The notes under the pieces were generated by a model that was not told the origin of the DNA, ran no database searches, and was given only the letters and a program-made list of their open reading frames with translations. DNA of 6,323 nt from Methanosarcinales archaeon. GTDB taxonomy: Archaea; Halobacteriota; Syntropharchaeia; Alkanophagales; Methanospirareceae. Of the stretch, positions 4,659 through 6,323 are shown one piece after another. Positions within the stretch are counted from its first letter, which is position 1; the number at the start of each line of letters is the position of its first letter. The DNA lies in contig JAODGL010000063.1 in the NCBI GenBank assembly GCA_025464585.1, forward strand, positions 11,482-17,804, in the 5' to 3' direction. The position numbers were made by a program, and so were the translations under genes.

Positions 4659-5831
4659 CTTCTCCACCAGGAATATGTCCTTATCACCCCTCCCAGAGAG
4701 GTTCACCACAATCAAACTTTCTTCTCCCTTCCGCTTCGCTTCTTCTATTGCATAATGAACCGCATGAGCAGATTCCAGAGCAGGGATTATTCCTTCCTTC
4801 CGGGATAGAATCTCAAAAGCGTTCAAAGTTTCCTCATCCGTTGCTGAAACCATTTTTACCCTGCCGGACTGTGCTAAATAAGCCAGCTCAGGTCCCACAC
4901 CGGGATAGTCAAGCCCTGGAGCAAAGCTATATGACTGTTTTATTTGACCATGCTTATCTTGTAATAATTTCGAATACATCCCGTGCAGAACGCCTTCTGT
5001 ACCAGCGCATATCGAAGCTCCATGTTCTCCGCTCTCTAAACCTTTACCTGCGGCTTCCACGCCAATAAGCTCCACCTGCTCCTTTTCCAGGAAATCGTAA
5101 AAAATGCCCATCGCATTGCTTCCTCCACCGACACATGCTATTATGGTGTCTGGCAACCTGCCTTCCGCATCCAATATCTGTTCCCTTGTCTCCTTGCCTA
5201 TGATTCGTTGAAACTCGCGTACCATCAATGGATAAGGATGAGGACCTACTACGCTCCCTATCAAGTAATAAGTATCCTCGACATTAGTCACCCAATCCCG
5301 CATGGATTCATTTATCGCATCCTTCAGCGTTTTAGAGCCAGAATCAACCGGGTTCACTTTTGCACCTAAGAGCTCCATCCGGAACACGTTCAATTTCTGC
5401 CGCTCTATGTCTTCGGTGCCCATGTACACCTCACATTCAAGCTCCAGGACCGCAGCAGCCATCGCAGTTGCTACTCCGTGCTGACCTGCTCCAGTTTCCG
5501 CAATGATTCGTTTCTTCCCCATGTGCTTTGCCAGTAAACACTGCCCCAGAGTATTGTTTAACTTATGTGCACCACCGTGCACCAAATCCTCACGCTTTAG
5601 ATAAATCTTCGCTCCCCCATACGTCTCAGACAGATTCTTCGCGAAGTAAAGAGGGGTTGGACGACCTGCATAAGTTCGTAAAAGCAGGTCCAGCTCCTCT
5701 TTAAAACTTTTGTCGTTGGAAATATCATTAAATGCCTCTTCGAGCTCTTCTAATGCAGACATCAGTACCTCAGGCGCAAACTTCCCGCCATATATTCCAT
5801 ATTTCCCGTGTTCATCAGGTCTGCTCAACAT
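4647..5831 (-). CDS. trpB: Tryptophan synthase beta subunit (TrpB1 type)
   Basis: TrpB joins indole and L-serine to make L-tryptophan, using PLP, normally in complex with TrpA in the cytoplasm. The 394 residues match the TrpB1 length. K90 in HGGAHKLNN is the PLP lysine, E112 in AETGAGQHG matches the catalytic Glu109 of Salmonella, K170 matches Lys167, GGGSNA (235-240) binds the PLP phosphate, D308 lies in PGLDYPGVGPE, E353 matches Glu350, and SGRGDKD (379-385) carries the Ser377 counterpart. HGGAHK rather than a TrpB2-type GSHK motif supports TrpB1. The start gives the typical MLSRPDEHGKYGIYGGKF opening. It lies 21 bases after a DUF3782-like gene and is followed by a Uma2 gene, not trpA, so the usual trpBA pairing is broken here. 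A hairpin covers its stop codon. Confidence 0.97.
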   Translation of the reverse strand: MLSRPDEHGKYGIYGGKFAPEVLMSALEELEEAFNDISNDKSFKEELDLLLRTYAGRPTPLYFAKNLSETYGGAKIYLKREDLVHGGAHKLNNTLGQCLLAKHMGKKRIIAETGAGQHGVATAMAAAVLELECEVYMGTEDIERQKLNVFRMELLGAKVNPVDSGSKTLKDAINESMRDWVTNVEDTYYLIGSVVGPHPYPLMVREFQRIIGKETREQILDAEGRLPDTIIACVGGGSNAMGIFYDFLEKEQVELIGVEAAGKGLESGEHGASICAGTEGVLHGMYSKLLQDKHGQIKQSYSFAPGLDYPGVGPELAYLAQSGRVKMVSATDEETLNAFEILSRKEGIIPALESAHAVHYAIEEAKRKGEESLIVVNLSGRGDKDIFLVEKVLG

Positions 5832-5852
5832 GTTTTCTCTCTTTTACTCCAT

Positions 5853-6323
5853 TCAAATTCTCACGTCATAGCCGGAGGTGTAAATTTCTATCCCAAATCG
5901 TTCAGCGACTGGCTTTGCCCGTGGGTCAACAAAAGGAGATACAACGCCCTTTCTTTCTACTTTTACTTTTTGCTTGCGTTCGTAAAATTCCACCTTTCTT
6001 TGAAATATATGCATTTCCTCTTTACTTATTGAGGACTTAATCTCTACAAGTAAAACAGTTTTGTTTTTGATAAGCATATCTAACTCTACCTGATCCGGAT
6101 GCCCAAACACATACCCTTCCGGGTCATAATCAAGATATCTTTCAACTTTTAATCCAAGGTCTTGCAAGATACCTTTTAATCCCTGTCTAAATGATTCTTC
6201 GCTCATTATCCCCCACCTTGCACCAAGTCCACCAATAGCAGATTCCAACCTCTTTTCATGTTCATCCTGTCTTTTCATCAGTTCTTCGATGGTTTTGGAG
6301 TGTTCCTCAAGCCGCATTGACAT
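5853..6323 (-). CDS. DUF3782-type PD-(D/E)XK nuclease-fold protein, probably cut at the window edge
   Basis: The 156 visible residues begin with a charged heptad-like helix (residues 3-28), likely a coiled coil, then IGGLGARWGIMSEESFRQGL (30-49), then the nuclease core: E43, ELD with D82, and the VEIKSS strand with E94 and K96. This order (coiled coil, GARWG-SEE, LD, EIK) is what I know of archaeal DUF3782 proteins, often with a longer coiled coil in front. The first ATG is exactly the last three bases of the window, so the gene most likely starts further right and is partial. DUF3782 members are predicted DNA- or RNA-cleaving or binding proteins of unknown role. The stop lies 21 bases before trpB, suggesting one transcript with trpB and the Uma2 gene. 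Confidence 0.75.
   Translation of the reverse strand: MSMRLEEHSKTIEELMKRQDEHEKRLESAIGGLGARWGIMSEESFRQGLKGILQDLGLKVERYLDYDPEGYVFGHPDQVELDMLIKNKTVLLVEIKSSISKEEMHIFQRKVEFYERKQKVKVERKGVVSPFVDPRAKPVAERFGIEIYTSGYDVRI

Noticed and set aside
4557..5068. Two plus-strand frames of 83 and 145 codons across trpB
   Set aside because: They lie antisense to trpB, whose catalytic motifs are intact, and show no family features.

Overview
The window looks like a piece of a euryarchaeal chromosome, from a methanogen or methane-oxidiser-like lineage. The evidence is a complete MptA, the archaeal Fe(II)-dependent GTP cyclohydrolase of methanopterin synthesis, a PaREP1-family protein, archaeal-type tRNAs with no encoded CCA, TATA-type promoters placed for leaderless or short-leader transcripts, and a tRNA-Gln with the archaeal A1:U72 pair. 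The sequence alone does not fix the genus; ANME-1/Syntrophoarchaeum-like or Archaeoglobus-related lineages are possible.

Layout. Bases 1-522 (+) hold the 3' part of a YdjM/DUF457-type membrane protein. Bases 523-722 contain a hairpin that may be a terminator, a strong TATA box and a structured non-coding stretch, followed by tRNA-Gln(CTG). From 804 to 1564 (-) lies an overlapping two-gene pair: an unknown beta-rich protein followed by a PaREP1/HEPN-like helical protein. A shared, near-symmetrical TATA element at 1589-1596 seems to drive this pair to the left and moaA to the right. moaA (1628-2602), mptA (2655-3629) and tRNA-Met(CAT) (3615-3688) follow on the + strand, and the tRNA overlaps the end of mptA. 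Two back-to-back terminator-like hairpins lie in the convergent gap at 3689-3864. On the - strand, transcribed leftward from the right edge, come a DUF3782-type PD-(D/E)XK protein (probably cut by the edge), trpB, and a Uma2-family PD-(D/E)XK protein.

How the genes fit together. moaA and mptA both commit GTP to a pterin cofactor, molybdopterin and methanopterin respectively, so the central + strand block is a small GTP-to-pterin locus ending in a tRNA. trpB is a canonical TrpB1 but has no trpA beside it; two nuclease-fold genes of different families flank it instead. The HEPN-like pair has the build of a toxin-antitoxin module, but its function is inferred only.

The most notable points are a GC-rich double-hairpin repeat that appears to sit in frame inside moaA, the mptA stop codon lying inside the tRNA-Met D-stem, and the structured intergenic RNA candidate upstream of tRNA-Gln. 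No CRISPR array, transposase or complete new defence system is visible.
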